This document shows positions 16,565 through 25,698 of a DNA stretch of 64,000 nt, one piece after another. Where the stretch lies: NCBI GenBank assembly GCA_947630025.1, contig CANRFZ010000013.1, positions 29,644 through 93,643 of the forward strand, read 5' to 3'. The position numbers and the translations under genes were made by a program. Each line of letters begins with the position of its first letter. Positions within the stretch are counted from its first letter, which is position 1. This DNA is from an uncultured Lachnospiraceae bacterium (lineage in GTDB: Bacteria > Bacillota > Clostridia > Lachnospirales > Lachnospiraceae). The notes below the pieces were generated by a model. That model worked only from the letters and a program-made list of their open reading frames with translations, made no database searches and was not told the DNA's origin.

Positions 16565-17875
16565 TCATCTCTCCATTTTCCAGAAATACGCGCTATACGG
16601 CGGCAGCGTGCTGCCCCCGCCGAAATCGTGGCTCTCGCCGGTGATCAGATCCACCGCCGTGCCGCAGCCCGCGTCGAAATGGGCCGTATAGCTCTCCGCG
16701 TCGGCATTGACCGCCACCAGCACTCTCTCATCGTCGCACCTACGTTCAAAAATGCACTGCCGGTTGGTGAGAACCACCGAGCGGAACGCGCCGTAGTTGA
16801 GCGCCGGAGAGTTTTTCTTCGCCTCCGCCAGCTTTGCGATCCAGTCGCACAGGCTATTCCACTCCGGCTGACCGAAGCACGCCCGCAGCGCCGGATCGCC
16901 CTCGCTCTTGTGCGCCTTGGCGCCCCATTCGCTGCCGTAATAGACGATCGGGATGCCCGGCATACCGAAGCACAACGCATAGATGAGCGGCAGATGCTTC
17001 TCATTGGTCAGAATGCTGGCCACCCGCGTCACGTCGTGGTTATCCACAAACGACAGAAGATGCTTTCCTTTATACAGCGTCCAGTTCTCCGGGCCGAACT
17101 GCCGAAGCAGCGAGTGGACGATCTCGAACAGATTCATACTGTTAAAGCTGGAGAACAGCCCCTTGTAGCACTCGTAATTGGTAACTGAGTGGAGCATGGC
17201 GTCGTTCATCCACTGGTTGTAGTCTCCGTGCAGCGTCTCGCCCAGCAGGAAAAACTCCGGTTTCAGCCCGTCGCAGAAGCTCCGCAGCCGCCGCAGGAAA
17301 TCATGATCCAGACAGTAGGCCACGTCGAGGCGCAGGCCGTCAATGTCAAATTCCTCTACCCATCCCCTGACGCTCTCCAGGATGTGATCCACCACATCCC
17401 CGTTGCGCAGGTTCAGCTTGACCAGATCGTAATTGCCTTCCCAGCCCTCGTACCAGAGCCCGTCATTATAGTTGGAATTGCCGTCAAAGTTGAGATGGAA
17501 CCAGTCCCGGTACGGCGAATCCCAACGCTTCTGCAGCACGTCCTGAAACGCCCAGAAGCCCCGGCCCACATGGTTGAACACCCCGTCTAAGATCACCCGG
17601 ATGCCGTTTCTGTGCAGCTCACCGCACACCTCGCGGAAGTCCTCATTGGTGCCCAGCCTGCAGTCAATCCGGCGGTAATCCCTCGTATTGTAGCCGTGGG
17701 TATCCGACTCGAACACCGGAGAAAAATAGACCGCGTTGATCCCCAGCTTCTTCATATGCGGTATCCAGTCGTTCACCTTCAGGATACGGTGCTCCGTCTG
17801 CCCGTCATTCTCAAACGGCGCCCCGCAGAAGCCCAGCGGGTAGATCTGATAGAAAACGCTCTCATAAGCCCACAT
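16565..17875 (-). CDS. GH13 alpha-amylase family glycoside hydrolase
   Basis: 436-residue intracellular TIM-barrel enzyme without signal peptide. GH13 regions are visible: region I DGVFNHVGR, region II DGLRLDVAY (nucleophile Asp), region III LLGETLHG (acid/base Glu), region IV SFVDNHDVTR. Compact length without an N-terminal starch-binding domain suggests a maltodextrinase/neopullulanase-like or cyclomaltodextrinase-like enzyme acting on imported oligosaccharides. It sits outside the maltodextrin operon found at 55-61 kb. GGAGGAGTGAAAGT precedes the ATG. Confidence 0.88.
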   Translation of the reverse strand: MWAYESVFYQIYPLGFCGAPFENDGQTEHRILKVNDWIPHMKKLGINAVYFSPVFESDTHGYNTRDYRRIDCRLGTNEDFREVCGELHRNGIRVILDGVFNHVGRGFWAFQDVLQKRWDSPYRDWFHLNFDGNSNYNDGLWYEGWEGNYDLVKLNLRNGDVVDHILESVRGWVEEFDIDGLRLDVAYCLDHDFLRRLRSFCDGLKPEFFLLGETLHGDYNQWMNDAMLHSVTNYECYKGLFSSFNSMNLFEIVHSLLRQFGPENWTLYKGKHLLSFVDNHDVTRVASILTNEKHLPLIYALCFGMPGIPIVYYGSEWGAKAHKSEGDPALRACFGQPEWNSLCDWIAKLAEAKKNSPALNYGAFRSVVLTNRQCIFERRCDDERVLVAVNADAESYTAHFDAGCGTAVDLITGESHDFGGGSTLPPYSAYFWKMER

Positions 17876-17921
17876 ACTTTCACTCCTCCTTCTCTATCGC
17901 ATACTCTATAACCTATTTTCT

Positions 17922-18039
17922 CAATAACAAGCGCGCACCAACACAAACCCAGCGCGCGACGGACAATATCGCAAGCGTGCCCTGCGGTGATTTGTCCGGA
18001 GTGCGCGGCTGGCAGTATCGCAAGCGCGCTTCTTTATTG
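17922..18039. repeat. Nested inverted-repeat element
   Basis: Outer arms CAATAACAAGCGCGC (17922-17936) and GCGCGCTTCTTTATTG (18024-18039) are near-complementary. Inside, CGGACAA (17960-17966) pairs with TTGTCCG (17992-17998), and TATCGCAAGCG is repeated directly at 17967 and 18016. Looks like a small palindromic intergenic repeat. It might also end GH13-opposite-strand transcription. Confidence 0.45.
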
Positions 18040-18370
18040 TACCATCGCCGCCCCGTTTTGCAAAGCATTTTTGCCCGCGGCGACACGGATCGATCCGCAT
18101 TGACCAATTCAGTTCTTTTTTTGATAAACTAAAATCCGTTTTCCGACTTTTCCACAGTTTCCTGTCACAATCCTTCTGAAAAATGTCTTAAATCACAGAA
18201 GAAATCCCCAATTTCCACAAAGTTATCCACATTGACATGAATGTCATAATTAAATGACTCACATTCCTTTTTTGTCGAAAAACAGATGTTATGTTCGGAA
18301 TTTCATTTTTCTTTTTGACGATTTTGACATTTCTTTGGGAGTTTTTTTGACGATTTTACTATTTTGCCTA

Positions 18371-18399
18371 GTGAAACCTGTCAATAAATGTTGTATAAT
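18371..18399 (+). promoter_or_regulatory. Putative nfo promoter
   Basis: GTGAAA (18371-18376), 17-base spacer, TATAAT (18394-18399), about 97 bases before the nfo start. Confidence 0.5.
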
Positions 18400-18495
18400 A
18401 TTTCCGAATCAGTCAATATATTTTGTGTCTTGACGGCACAAGTCAATTTCAAAGCAATCGCAAAGAATCGCAAAGAGAAAAAGGAGGATCTCGTT

Positions 18496-19353
18496 ATGAA
18501 ACCTTTGCTGGGCTCCCACGTAGGGATGAGCGGACGGGAAATGATGCTCGCTTCCGCCAAGGAAGCGGTATCGTACGGCGCGGACACGTTCATGTTATAC
18601 ACAGGCGCGCCCCAGAATACGAAGCGGAAACCGATCGATGAGCTGAACATCGGGCCGGCATGGGACTATATGCGCGCGCATCATATCGAGGAGTTCGTCG
18701 TCCACGCGCCCTATATTATCAATCTGGCCAACACCGTCAATCCCGACACTTACAAGATCGCCGTCGAATTTCTGGCGGTGGAGATAGAACGGACCGCGGC
18801 GATGGGCTCCCGTGTCCTGATCCTGCATCCGGGCTCCCATGTGGGCGCAGGCGTCGAGGCGGGCATAAACCGCATCGCCGAGGGGCTGAACGAGGTTTTG
18901 ACAAAAGACGCGCCCTGCGACATCGCGCTGGAAACCATGGCGGGCAAGGGCTCGGAGATCGGCAGGAGCTTCGAGGAGCTGGCCGCCCTGTTCGACAAGG
19001 TGAAATACAGCGATAAACTGCGCGTCTGCATGGACACGTGCCACTTAAACGACGCGGGATACGACATTGTAAACGATTTTGACGGTGTTATTGACCTATT
19101 TGATCAACTGATTGGCAAAGACCGGATCGCGCTTTTCCACATCAACGACAGTAAGAACCCTCTCGGCGCAGGCAAAGACCGCCACGCCAATATCGGCGAC
19201 GGCACCATCGGCCTCGAGGCGCTGCGGTACATCGTGCACCACCCGGATTTTATGGCGCTCCCGAAGATTCTGGAGACGCCTTATATCCCCTCATTGACCG
19301 ATCCGGACAAAAAGGTGCCGCCCTACAAAGAGGAGATCGCCCTGCTGCGCTAG
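18496..19353 (+). CDS. nfo: Endonuclease IV (AP endonuclease)
   Basis: 285-residue TIM-barrel DNA-repair enzyme that cleaves abasic sites. Characteristic three-Zn residues lie in [66 protein letters not shown] and the final KILETPY. AAGGAGGATCTCGTT precedes the ATG at 18496. Normal family length (about 280). Convergent with the helicase gene, 13 bases apart. Confidence 0.95.
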   Translation: MKPLLGSHVGMSGREMMLASAKEAVSYGADTFMLYTGAPQNTKRKPIDELNIGPAWDYMRAHHIEEFVVHAPYIINLANTVNPDTYKIAVEFLAVEIERTAAMGSRVLILHPGSHVGAGVEAGINRIAEGLNEVLTKDAPCDIALETMAGKGSEIGRSFEELAALFDKVKYSDKLRVCMDTCHLNDAGYDIVNDFDGVIDLFDQLIGKDRIALFHINDSKNPLGAGKDRHANIGDGTIGLEALRYIVHHPDFMALPKILETPYIPSLTDPDKKVPPYKEEIALLR

Positions 19354-19366
19354 GGCGCCTGCCGGG

Positions 19367-21757
19367 TTACAACCATTCGTCCCAGAACCGGTCGATGCGT
19401 TGTCCGATTCGGTCAACTGTCACTCTCTCATAGTGCTGCCACTCCCGCGGGAACAGACGGCGGTAGGCGGGCGTCAGGAAGCGTTCGTCGAGAAGCGCCA
19501 CGATACCGAAGTCGTCCACGGTGCGGATGACGCGCCCCGCGGCCTGCAGCACTTTATTCATGCCCGGATAGCGGTACGCATAGTCAAACCCGTTCTCGCC
19601 CCAGCCGTCAAAATACTGCTTTAACAGCTCCCGCTCGCAGCACACCTGCGGCAGTCCGGTTCCGACGATGACCGCGCCGATCAGACTGTCGTTCTTTAAG
19701 TCGATGCCCTCGCTGAAAATGCCTCCCATCACGCAGAAGCCCAGCAGACTCTTTTCCTCCTCCACCTCGATGTCCATGCGGATCACCGCGCCGAGGTCGC
19801 AGTCCTCGTTGCCGCGGAACCGCCCCAGAAACGCCTCCCGCGCCTGCTCGTCCATGTAGTCCTCCTGCACGATGCACTCCACGGTCTGTTCCCGGTTGAA
19901 ATACGCCGTGTAAGCGTCGTAGACCTGCCGCAGAAATGCGTGGGAGGGCAGAAACACCATGTAATTGCCGTGCCGCCGCTGCACGATCTCATGCAGATAG
20001 GCGGCGATCCGGTAATACTCGTCCTCGCCCCGTCTGGTGTATTTGCTGGTCACGTCGCTGCCAATGAACAGTCCCAGCTTGTCGGGCCGGAAGACCGACT
20101 TGGCGTACACTTCGTAGTCGCCCTCCTGCGCGCCCAGCAGCGTTTTATAATATTGGATCGGCAGAAGCGTCGCGGAAAAAAGGACGGAGCTCCTGCCCCG
20201 CAGCATACACGCCTGCAGATTTTTGGACGGATTCACGCAGAACAGTTTCAGGATAAAACCGCCGTCCGACTGTATCTGGGAGTACGTCACGTAATTTTCG
20301 TCCGCCAGCTCATACATTTCGAGGAAATGGGACACTTCAAAATAAAACTCCAGAATCTCCCTGCGCACGGGACTGTCCTCATGATCCTCCAGATAGTCGT
20401 CGATGGCCGCGCTAAGCCGTGAGAGCTCTCTGACAAACGGATCGATATACTCCTCCACCCTGTAGGTTTCGCATTCCCTTTTCAGCTTCAAAAGTTCCCT
20501 GTTGCAGCGATCCAGACTGCGGACAATCCTGTCGTCGTACGCCTTCATCGTCTTCTTGACTTCCAGAAAATCCTCTTTTTTCAGGACGGCGCTATACATC
20601 TCCCGGCCCCGTTCCACCAGATTGTGCGCCTCGTCGATCAGGAACACATACTCGCCTTTTACGCCCTCGGTAAAAAACCGGCGCAGATACACATGGGGAT
20701 CGAACAGGTAATTGTAATCGCAGATCACGGCGTCCGCAAAAAGGCTCATGTCCAGACACATTTCAAACGGACATACCCTGTGCCGGGCGGCATATTCCTC
20801 CACCTTTTCCCTGTCGTATACGTCCTCGTGGGTGAGCAGGTCGTACAGGGCGTCGTTGATCCTGTCAAAATGCCCTTTCGCATAAGGGCAGTATTCCGGG
20901 CTGCACTCCGCTTCGTCCATAAAACAGATCTTTTCCTTGGCCGTGAGCGCCACCGTCTTCATCCGCAGCCCCCGCTCCCGCAGCAGCGCAAACGTCTGCT
21001 CCGCCACCGTCCGGGTGATCGTCTTGGCCGTGAGATAAAAGATTTTTTCACACAAATCCTCCCCCATCGCTTTGACGGCGGGATAAACGGTGGAGATCGT
21101 CTTGCCGACGCCCGTGGGCGCCTCGATAAACAGTTTCCGCCTGTGGTAAATCGTCTGATAGACATAGGACGCCAGCTCTTTCTGCCCCTCCCGGTACGGG
21201 AACGGAAAAGCCACCCCTTTGATCGACTCCCGGCGCACTCTCTGCCACATAAAACTGTAATCCGCCCATCTGCGGTACTGTTCCATGACGTCCGCGAACC
21301 ATTTTTCCAGCTCCGCCGTCATGTAATCATAGTGGAAATAGCGGATCTCCTCCGTCTCCATATGGCAGTAAGTCATACGGACGCGGATCTCGTCCAGCGC
21401 GTTCTGCCGCGCATAAATATAGGCATAGCACTTGGCCTGCGCCAGATGAACCGGCACCGGCTCTTTCATTTTCTTCAGATCGCGGAACGTGCCCTTGATC
21501 TCGTCAACCGTCACGCCGTCCTCGGTGATGATGCCGTCCGCGCGCCCGTCTACGACGATCTCATATTCTCCCGCGTCATAGGTATAGCGAAGCCCCACCT
21601 CCGCCGCATAAGAGGGCCCCATCCGCCGCTGGATCATGCGGTGGATACGGCTTCCCTCCTGCATGGCGTTGTCGGAGGACGCCGCCCTTCGATTGTCGAT
21701 ATCGCCGGAGCGCAGGATAAATTCCACCAGACTCCGCACGGAAATACGCACTTCCAT
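19367..21757 (-). CDS. DEAD_2 (XPD/DinG-type) helicase fused to PD-(D/E)XK nuclease-like domain
   Basis: 796 residues. N-terminal residues about 1-130 look like a RecB/Cas4-type nuclease: D70 (VVDGRADG), D85-E86-I-K88 and Q107-AKCYAY. Then an SF2 helicase: Walker A APTGVGKT (213-220), four Cys that could hold an Fe-S cluster (C278, C285, C290, C329), DEAH box (375-378), and C-terminal VLQAAGRVIR motif VI. XPD-type 5'-3' helicases unwind damaged or G-rich DNA. Stand-alone relatives are widespread in Clostridia as uncharacterised ATP-dependent helicases. The SD is weak (GGGTAAAGT). DNA repair role is inferred, helped by the convergent neighbour nfo. Confidence 0.85.
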   Translation of the reverse strand: MEVRISVRSLVEFILRSGDIDNRRAASSDNAMQEGSRIHRMIQRRMGPSYAAEVGLRYTYDAGEYEIVVDGRADGIITEDGVTVDEIKGTFRDLKKMKEPVPVHLAQAKCYAYIYARQNALDEIRVRMTYCHMETEEIRYFHYDYMTAELEKWFADVMEQYRRWADYSFMWQRVRRESIKGVAFPFPYREGQKELASYVYQTIYHRRKLFIEAPTGVGKTISTVYPAVKAMGEDLCEKIFYLTAKTITRTVAEQTFALLRERGLRMKTVALTAKEKICFMDEAECSPEYCPYAKGHFDRINDALYDLLTHEDVYDREKVEEYAARHRVCPFEMCLDMSLFADAVICDYNYLFDPHVYLRRFFTEGVKGEYVFLIDEAHNLVERGREMYSAVLKKEDFLEVKKTMKAYDDRIVRSLDRCNRELLKLKRECETYRVEEYIDPFVRELSRLSAAIDDYLEDHEDSPVRREILEFYFEVSHFLEMYELADENYVTYSQIQSDGGFILKLFCVNPSKNLQACMLRGRSSVLFSATLLPIQYYKTLLGAQEGDYEVYAKSVFRPDKLGLFIGSDVTSKYTRRGEDEYYRIAAYLHEIVQRRHGNYMVFLPSHAFLRQVYDAYTAYFNREQTVECIVQEDYMDEQAREAFLGRFRGNEDCDLGAVIRMDIEVEEEKSLLGFCVMGGIFSEGIDLKNDSLIGAVIVGTGLPQVCCERELLKQYFDGWGENGFDYAYRYPGMNKVLQAAGRVIRTVDDFGIVALLDERFLTPAYRRLFPREWQHYERVTVDRIGQRIDRFWDEWL

Positions 21758-21794
21758 ACTTTACCCATTTTCTGCGCTGTCCGCGCACAAACAA

Positions 21795-21833
21795 ACTCCC
21801 TGTTCAGATACTATCATATCATAAACAGGGAGT
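21795..21833 (-). terminator. Terminator after the HPr-like gene
   Basis: Perfect 10-bp stem ACTCCCTGTT / AACAGGGAGT with a 19-base loop, followed on the minus strand by TTTGTTTGT. Confidence 0.7.
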
Positions 21834-21880
21834 CCGTTACACTTCTTTTCGGTTGTCTTTTCCTTTTCCGGATTCTATGG

Positions 21881-22105
21881 TCAGCAAGCTGCCGCGAACT
21901 TGCTAAGGTATCTCTCAAAATCAGCGTCATATCCGTTGCAGGATACTGTCAAAATCTGATTAAAGTTCAGCCCTAACACGCCGATGATCGATTTGGCATC
22001 CACAACGAAACTATTATAGGAGATGTCTACGTCAAAGATGCATTTCGATGCAGCGGAAACAAAGTCCTTCACTTCATCCGGTCTCAATTTGATTCTGTGT
22101 TGCAC
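21881..22105 (-). CDS. HPr-like protein lacking the phosphorylatable histidine
   Basis: 74-residue protein matching HPr along its length: IKLRPDEVKDFVSAASKC, then SYNSFVVDAKSIIGVLGLN (HPr Ser-46 region: DAKSIIGVL) and ILTVSCNGYDADFERYLSKF. In HPr the segment before ARP carries the active His; here it is IKLRP, with no His, so it cannot be a standard PTS carrier. The Ser site is kept, suggesting a Crh-like regulatory role. Start chosen at GTG 22105, eight bases after AAGGAAGG; a GTG at 22114 would be too close to that site. Confidence 0.75.
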   Translation of the reverse strand: MQHRIKLRPDEVKDFVSAASKCIFDVDISYNSFVVDAKSIIGVLGLNFNQILTVSCNGYDADFERYLSKFAAAC

Positions 22106-22183
22106 AACATTCACCTTCCTTTTTTCTGTTCATGCGTGCAAAAAACACGCATAGAAAATGTTTTCTTTCTCCTCATGTGAGTG

Positions 22184-22240
22184 ATTATACTCCTTTCCAT
22201 CCATTTGTAAAGAGTCTTTTTTGTACCAAATGTTGTACAA
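22184..22240 (-). promoter_or_regulatory. Promoter of the HPr-like gene with upstream palindrome
   Basis: Minus-strand TTTACA (22206-22211), 16-base spacer, TATAAT (22184-22189). Just upstream lies TTGTAC-N8-GTACAA (22221-22240), an operator-like inverted repeat. Confidence 0.6.
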
Positions 22241-22514
22241 TTTCGGAGATTTTCGCAAGTTGAACAATAGATCTTGTTTTCCGTATCTTTTTTTGTGGAT
22301 TCTGCCTATTCATCCGTTTTTCACTGTTTTCGCTATGGCGGGGCTGCGGTTTGGTTATTTTTTCTTCTTCCGCATCAGGGCATCCGAGTCAGCTTGACGG
22401 CGATGACTGTATGGCCGCTCTGCAGACCGCTTGGGACGCTTTGCAGATTTCTCTTGATTTCTGCCGGCAAAAGCGGTTAAATAATAATGAAAAAAGATAC
22501 AAGCGAGGTTTCCT
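22241..22514. other. Leader region upstream of asnA
   Basis: With the HPr promoter this makes about 400 bases without a gene. A possible asnA promoter is TTGATT (22454-22459), 17-base spacer, TTAAAT (22477-22482). No T-box or riboswitch signature was recognised. Confidence 0.4.
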
Positions 22515-23525
22515 ATGGATAACTTATTAATTCCCAAAGATTACAAGTCCGCGCTGAATCTGCACGACACCCAGATCGGCATCAAGACGGTAAAAGACTT
22601 TTTTCAAAATCTGCTGGCGGAGCAGCTTCATCTGCTGCGCGTGTCCGCGCCGTTGTTCGTAGATCCCTCCTCAGGGCTGAACGACAACTTAAACGGCGTG
22701 GAACGTCCCGTTTCCTTCGGCATCCGGGAGCAGGGCGAAGCGCAGGCGGAGATCGTACACTCTCTCGCCAAATGGAAGCGCATGGCGCTCCAGAAATACG
22801 GCTTCCACTACGGGGAAGGGCTCTATACGGACATGAGCGCCATCCGCCGCGACGAGACGACGGACAACATCCATTCCATCTATGTGGATCAGTGGGACTG
22901 GGAGAAGATCATGTCCCGCGAGGAGCGCAACTTAGATTACCTGAAAGAGACCGTGCGTTCCGTCTATAAAGTGCTCCGCAAGACCGAAAAATACATGGCG
23001 ATCCGCTACGACTACATCAACGAGATCCTGCCCCGCGATATCTTCTTTATCACCACACAGGAGCTGGAAAATATGTTCCCCGAGTATTCTCCCAAAGAGC
23101 GGGAATATTACATCACCAAGGCAAAAGGCGCCGTGTGCGTCATGCAGATCGGGGATCTGCTGGAGTCCGGCGTAAAACACGACGGACGTGCGCCGGACTA
23201 TGACGACTGGACGTTGAACGCCGACATTCTGGTATACTATCCCGTGCTTGACATCGCGCTGGAACTGTCCTCTATGGGCATCCGCGTGGACAGCGACTCG
23301 CTGCGCAGCCAGCTTGCCAAGGCGGGCTGCCCTGAGAGAGCCGGGCTGCCTTTTCAGAAAGCGGTTCTGAACGACGAACTGCCCCTCACCATCGGCGGCG
23401 GCATCGGCCAGTCCCGCATCTGTATGTTTTTCCTGCGGAAAGCCCACATCGGCGAGGTGCAGTCTTCCCTCTGGCCGGCGGACGTGACCAGAGAAGCGCT
23501 GGCAAACGGCATCCAGCTATTGTAA
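22515..23525 (+). CDS. asnA: Aspartate-ammonia ligase
   Basis: 336-residue ammonia-dependent asparagine synthetase of the class II aminoacyl-tRNA synthetase fold. Diagnostic stretches: SAPLFVDPSSGLNDNLNGVE near residue 45, FHYGEGLYTDMSAIRRDE, VDQWDWE, FFITTQELE and the C-terminal GGGIGQSRICMFFL. Length matches E. coli AsnA (330). GAGG precedes the ATG at 7 bases. Makes Asn from Asp, NH3 and ATP. Convergent with nagA (10-base gap, no clear terminator). Confidence 0.95.
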   Translation: MDNLLIPKDYKSALNLHDTQIGIKTVKDFFQNLLAEQLHLLRVSAPLFVDPSSGLNDNLNGVERPVSFGIREQGEAQAEIVHSLAKWKRMALQKYGFHYGEGLYTDMSAIRRDETTDNIHSIYVDQWDWEKIMSREERNLDYLKETVRSVYKVLRKTEKYMAIRYDYINEILPRDIFFITTQELENMFPEYSPKEREYYITKAKGAVCVMQIGDLLESGVKHDGRAPDYDDWTLNADILVYYPVLDIALELSSMGIRVDSDSLRSQLAKAGCPERAGLPFQKAVLNDELPLTIGGGIGQSRICMFFLRKAHIGEVQSSLWPADVTREALANGIQLL

Positions 23526-23535
23526 CGGCACTGTA

Positions 23536-24630
23536 CTAAGAAACCACTTCTTCCAGCCTGAGTGCGCGGTCGGTGATCAGGAGATCGGCTTTCTTGCCCG
23601 CTTCCAGCGTGCCGATCCGATCGTCCATGCCGACCGCCCGGGCCGGGTTCCGGGTGGCCGCTTTGACCGCCGACTCTATCGGTATTCCCATCGACACGGC
23701 GCTGCACATACAGTCATACAGATTCGTCACGCTGCCCGCCAGCGTTCCGTCTTCCAATGCCGCCAGATTTCCCCTGACATAAACTTTCTGCCCTCCCAGC
23801 GTATAGACGCCGGCCTTTCGGCCCGTGGCGCGCATACTGTCGCTGATCAGGATAACCCTGTCGTCCCCAAAAAGCCGAAAGGTACTGCGCACCACGCCGG
23901 GGTGGATATGGACGCCGTCGCAGATCAGTTCCACATCCACATGCCCGCAGTCTGCCGCCGCGCCTGCCACGCCGGGCTCCCGATGGGAAAAGGGCGTCAT
24001 GGCGTTATACAAGTGCGTCACCTGCCTTGCGCCCGCCCGAAACGCCCGGAGAGCGGTCTGATAATCCGCGCAGGTGTGGGCGACGGAGAAACGGAACGAC
24101 TGCCCCGCCTGCTCGATACAGGCAGCCGCGCCTTCCAGCTCCGGCGCCACCGCGACGATCCGGATCAGCCCGCCGGCGGCCTCCTGCAGCGCAGACAGAA
24201 GCGCCGGATCGGGCAGCCGCAGGTAGGCCGGATTCTGCGCGCCCCGCTTTCTTTCTGACAGGAACGGGCCCTCCAGATAGATGCCGGCCAAACCCTGTCC
24301 GCGGTAAGCGGCTGCCGTGCCGCAGATGCCAAGCAGCGTTTCCACCGGCAGCGTCATCGTCGCCGGACAGACGGTGGTGACGCCGTGCGCCTTCTCATAG
24401 GCGAGGATCGCCTCCAGCGCCTCCTGCGTGCCGTCGCAGAAATCGTACCCCGCGCAGCCGTGGAAATGAAGATCCACCAGCCCCGGCAGAAGATACCTCT
24501 CCCTTTCCCGCGCCGACAGTTCCGCTTCCGCACAGTAGGAGACGGAACGGATCAGCGGCCCTTCTATTTCGATGCAGCCCGGACGAAATACGAAATCCGG
24601 CGTATAGAGATACCCTTTGTACTGTTTCAT
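23536..24630 (-). CDS. nagA: N-acetylglucosamine-6-phosphate deacetylase
   Basis: 364-residue amidohydrolase. Metal and substrate residues lie in LVDLHFHGCAGYDF, YLEGPFLSERKRGAQNPAYL (cut here at the Glu-containing EGPF motif), SVAHTCADY, VTHLYNAM, ICDGVHIHP and ISDSMRATG (catalytic Asp). Deacetylates GlcNAc-6-P to glucosamine-6-P in amino-sugar use and wall recycling. AGGAGCAGACAC precedes the ATG. nagB is not in the window. Followed 58 bases upstream by the serine hydrolase gene on the same strand. Confidence 0.94.
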   Translation of the reverse strand: MKQYKGYLYTPDFVFRPGCIEIEGPLIRSVSYCAEAELSARERERYLLPGLVDLHFHGCAGYDFCDGTQEALEAILAYEKAHGVTTVCPATMTLPVETLLGICGTAAAYRGQGLAGIYLEGPFLSERKRGAQNPAYLRLPDPALLSALQEAAGGLIRIVAVAPELEGAAACIEQAGQSFRFSVAHTCADYQTALRAFRAGARQVTHLYNAMTPFSHREPGVAGAAADCGHVDVELICDGVHIHPGVVRSTFRLFGDDRVILISDSMRATGRKAGVYTLGGQKVYVRGNLAALEDGTLAGSVTNLYDCMCSAVSMGIPIESAVKAATRNPARAVGMDDRIGTLEAGKKADLLITDRALRLEEVVS

Positions 24631-24688
24631 GTGTCTGCTCCTGCGGGGCGGTTTGTGTGTTGCATTTCTTTTTGTGGCGGCCCGGTTT

Positions 24689-25546
24689 TCACACCAGACA
24701 CTCCTTCATGCAGTCCGAGATCTGCTTGTCGTTTTCCTCTATATGTGACAGGAATGTCACCATCAGATCTTTCTTCGGGAAGAAATAGCATTCCTGCCCC
24801 CATTTGCCGCTGATGTGCCAGCCGCCGTCCTCGTAAACCCAGACATAATATCCGTAAAGGCTCTGCCCGTTTGACTGATGCGGGCTGCACATTTGACCGA
24901 TATAGTCACTCGAAACGATCCGCTGGCCGTCATACACGCCGCCGTCCGCCAGCAGGAATCCGATGCGGCTCAGCTCCTCCACGGTCATCTGCATTCCCGT
25001 GGCGCCGTAAAAATATCCGTCGGGGCATCTCTGATAAGGCGGATTTTCGATCCCCAGCGGCAGGAACAGCCTGCGGTTCAAATATCCGTACAGATCCTCG
25101 TCCAGCGCGTTGGCCGCCGCCACGCCCGCCAGATACGCGGACACGTTGCTATACAGAAACGACGGCTCCTCCCGGATGGGATAGCGCAGCGCGTTGTAGA
25201 GCCAGCTAGCGCCCTCCGGACGGAACGGAAAGCCGTCGACCGACATGGTCAATAGTCTTTCTATCGTGACCGCGTCGATCAATCGGCTCTGCCTGTCCGG
25301 TAAATCCGCCAGGGCTTTTGCGGGAAGATACGCGGGCAGCGGCTTATGGATGTCCATTTTTCCTTCGTCCTGCGCCATGCCCACCGCCAGCGCCGTGAGC
25401 GTCTTGGTCGAGGAATAGATAAAATGTCTGCCGCCCGTCGTATCGCCGTAACTGTGGATGCGCCTGTGCCCCGCGTAGGCTTCCACGCCGTACACCTCCC
25501 ACCGGTTCTGTTCGATGGCGTGTATGAATCTCTCAAAATCTATCAT
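24689..25546 (-). CDS. Beta-lactamase-fold serine hydrolase
   Basis: 285-residue cytosolic protein of the class C beta-lactamase/esterase superfamily. Catalytic S45-S-T-K48 (SxxK) follows GGRHFIY, and LYSNVSAY supplies the Tyr-x-Asn motif. A C-terminal HISGKWGQE fits the third (HxG-like) box. No signal peptide, so not a secreted beta-lactamase; probably an esterase or peptidase. Upstream of nagA on the same strand, possibly co-transcribed, which would suit wall-fragment processing. Confidence 0.85.
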   Translation of the reverse strand: MIDFERFIHAIEQNRWEVYGVEAYAGHRRIHSYGDTTGGRHFIYSSTKTLTALAVGMAQDEGKMDIHKPLPAYLPAKALADLPDRQSRLIDAVTIERLLTMSVDGFPFRPEGASWLYNALRYPIREEPSFLYSNVSAYLAGVAAANALDEDLYGYLNRRLFLPLGIENPPYQRCPDGYFYGATGMQMTVEELSRIGFLLADGGVYDGQRIVSSDYIGQMCSPHQSNGQSLYGYYVWVYEDGGWHISGKWGQECYFFPKKDLMVTFLSHIEENDKQISDCMKECLV

Positions 25547-25573
25547 GCCTTCCTATTCTCCGTTTTTACATAC

Positions 25574-25683
25574 TTTCTGCGGTTTCGCCGTCTCAGCGCC
25601 CTTCGCCTGCGCCGTCTGTTTCTGCGGTTTCGCCGCCTCAGCCCTTCGCCTGCGCCGTCTGTTCCTGCGGTTTCGCCGCCTCA
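25574..25683. repeat. 2.5-copy tandem repeat, 45/43-bp unit
   Basis: Units begin at 25574 (45 bp), 25619 (43 bp) and 25662 (22 bp, partial), each starting TTTCTGCGGTTTCGCCG or a close variant. Lies between the nitroreductase terminator and the serine hydrolase start. Non-coding as far as seen. Confidence 0.75.
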
Positions 25684-25698
25684 TTCGATACAGATGCA

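Larger units (their letters stand above)
17876..18495. other. 620-base intergenic region between GH13 gene and nfo
   Basis: The first part holds the inverted-repeat element. From 18100 it is strongly AT-rich and holds a perfect DnaA-box sequence TTATCCACA (18223-18231), an inverted TGACAT-GA-ATGTCA (about 18233-18246), two direct copies of TTTTTGACGATTTT (18312 and 18344) and the nfo promoter. No gene was recognised. Confidence 0.6.

Noticed and set aside
18223..18231. Replication origin
   Set aside because: Only one DnaA box and no dnaA/dnaN context.
20624..21976. 450-codon plus-strand open frame opposite the helicase
   Set aside because: Composition is shadow-like and it runs against a well-conserved helicase.
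22106..22514. T-box leader for asnA
   Set aside because: The T-box core GGTGGNACCGCG and a terminator are absent.
24689..25546. Secreted beta-lactamase
   Set aside because: SxxK and YxN are present but there is no signal peptide; an esterase-like role is more likely.
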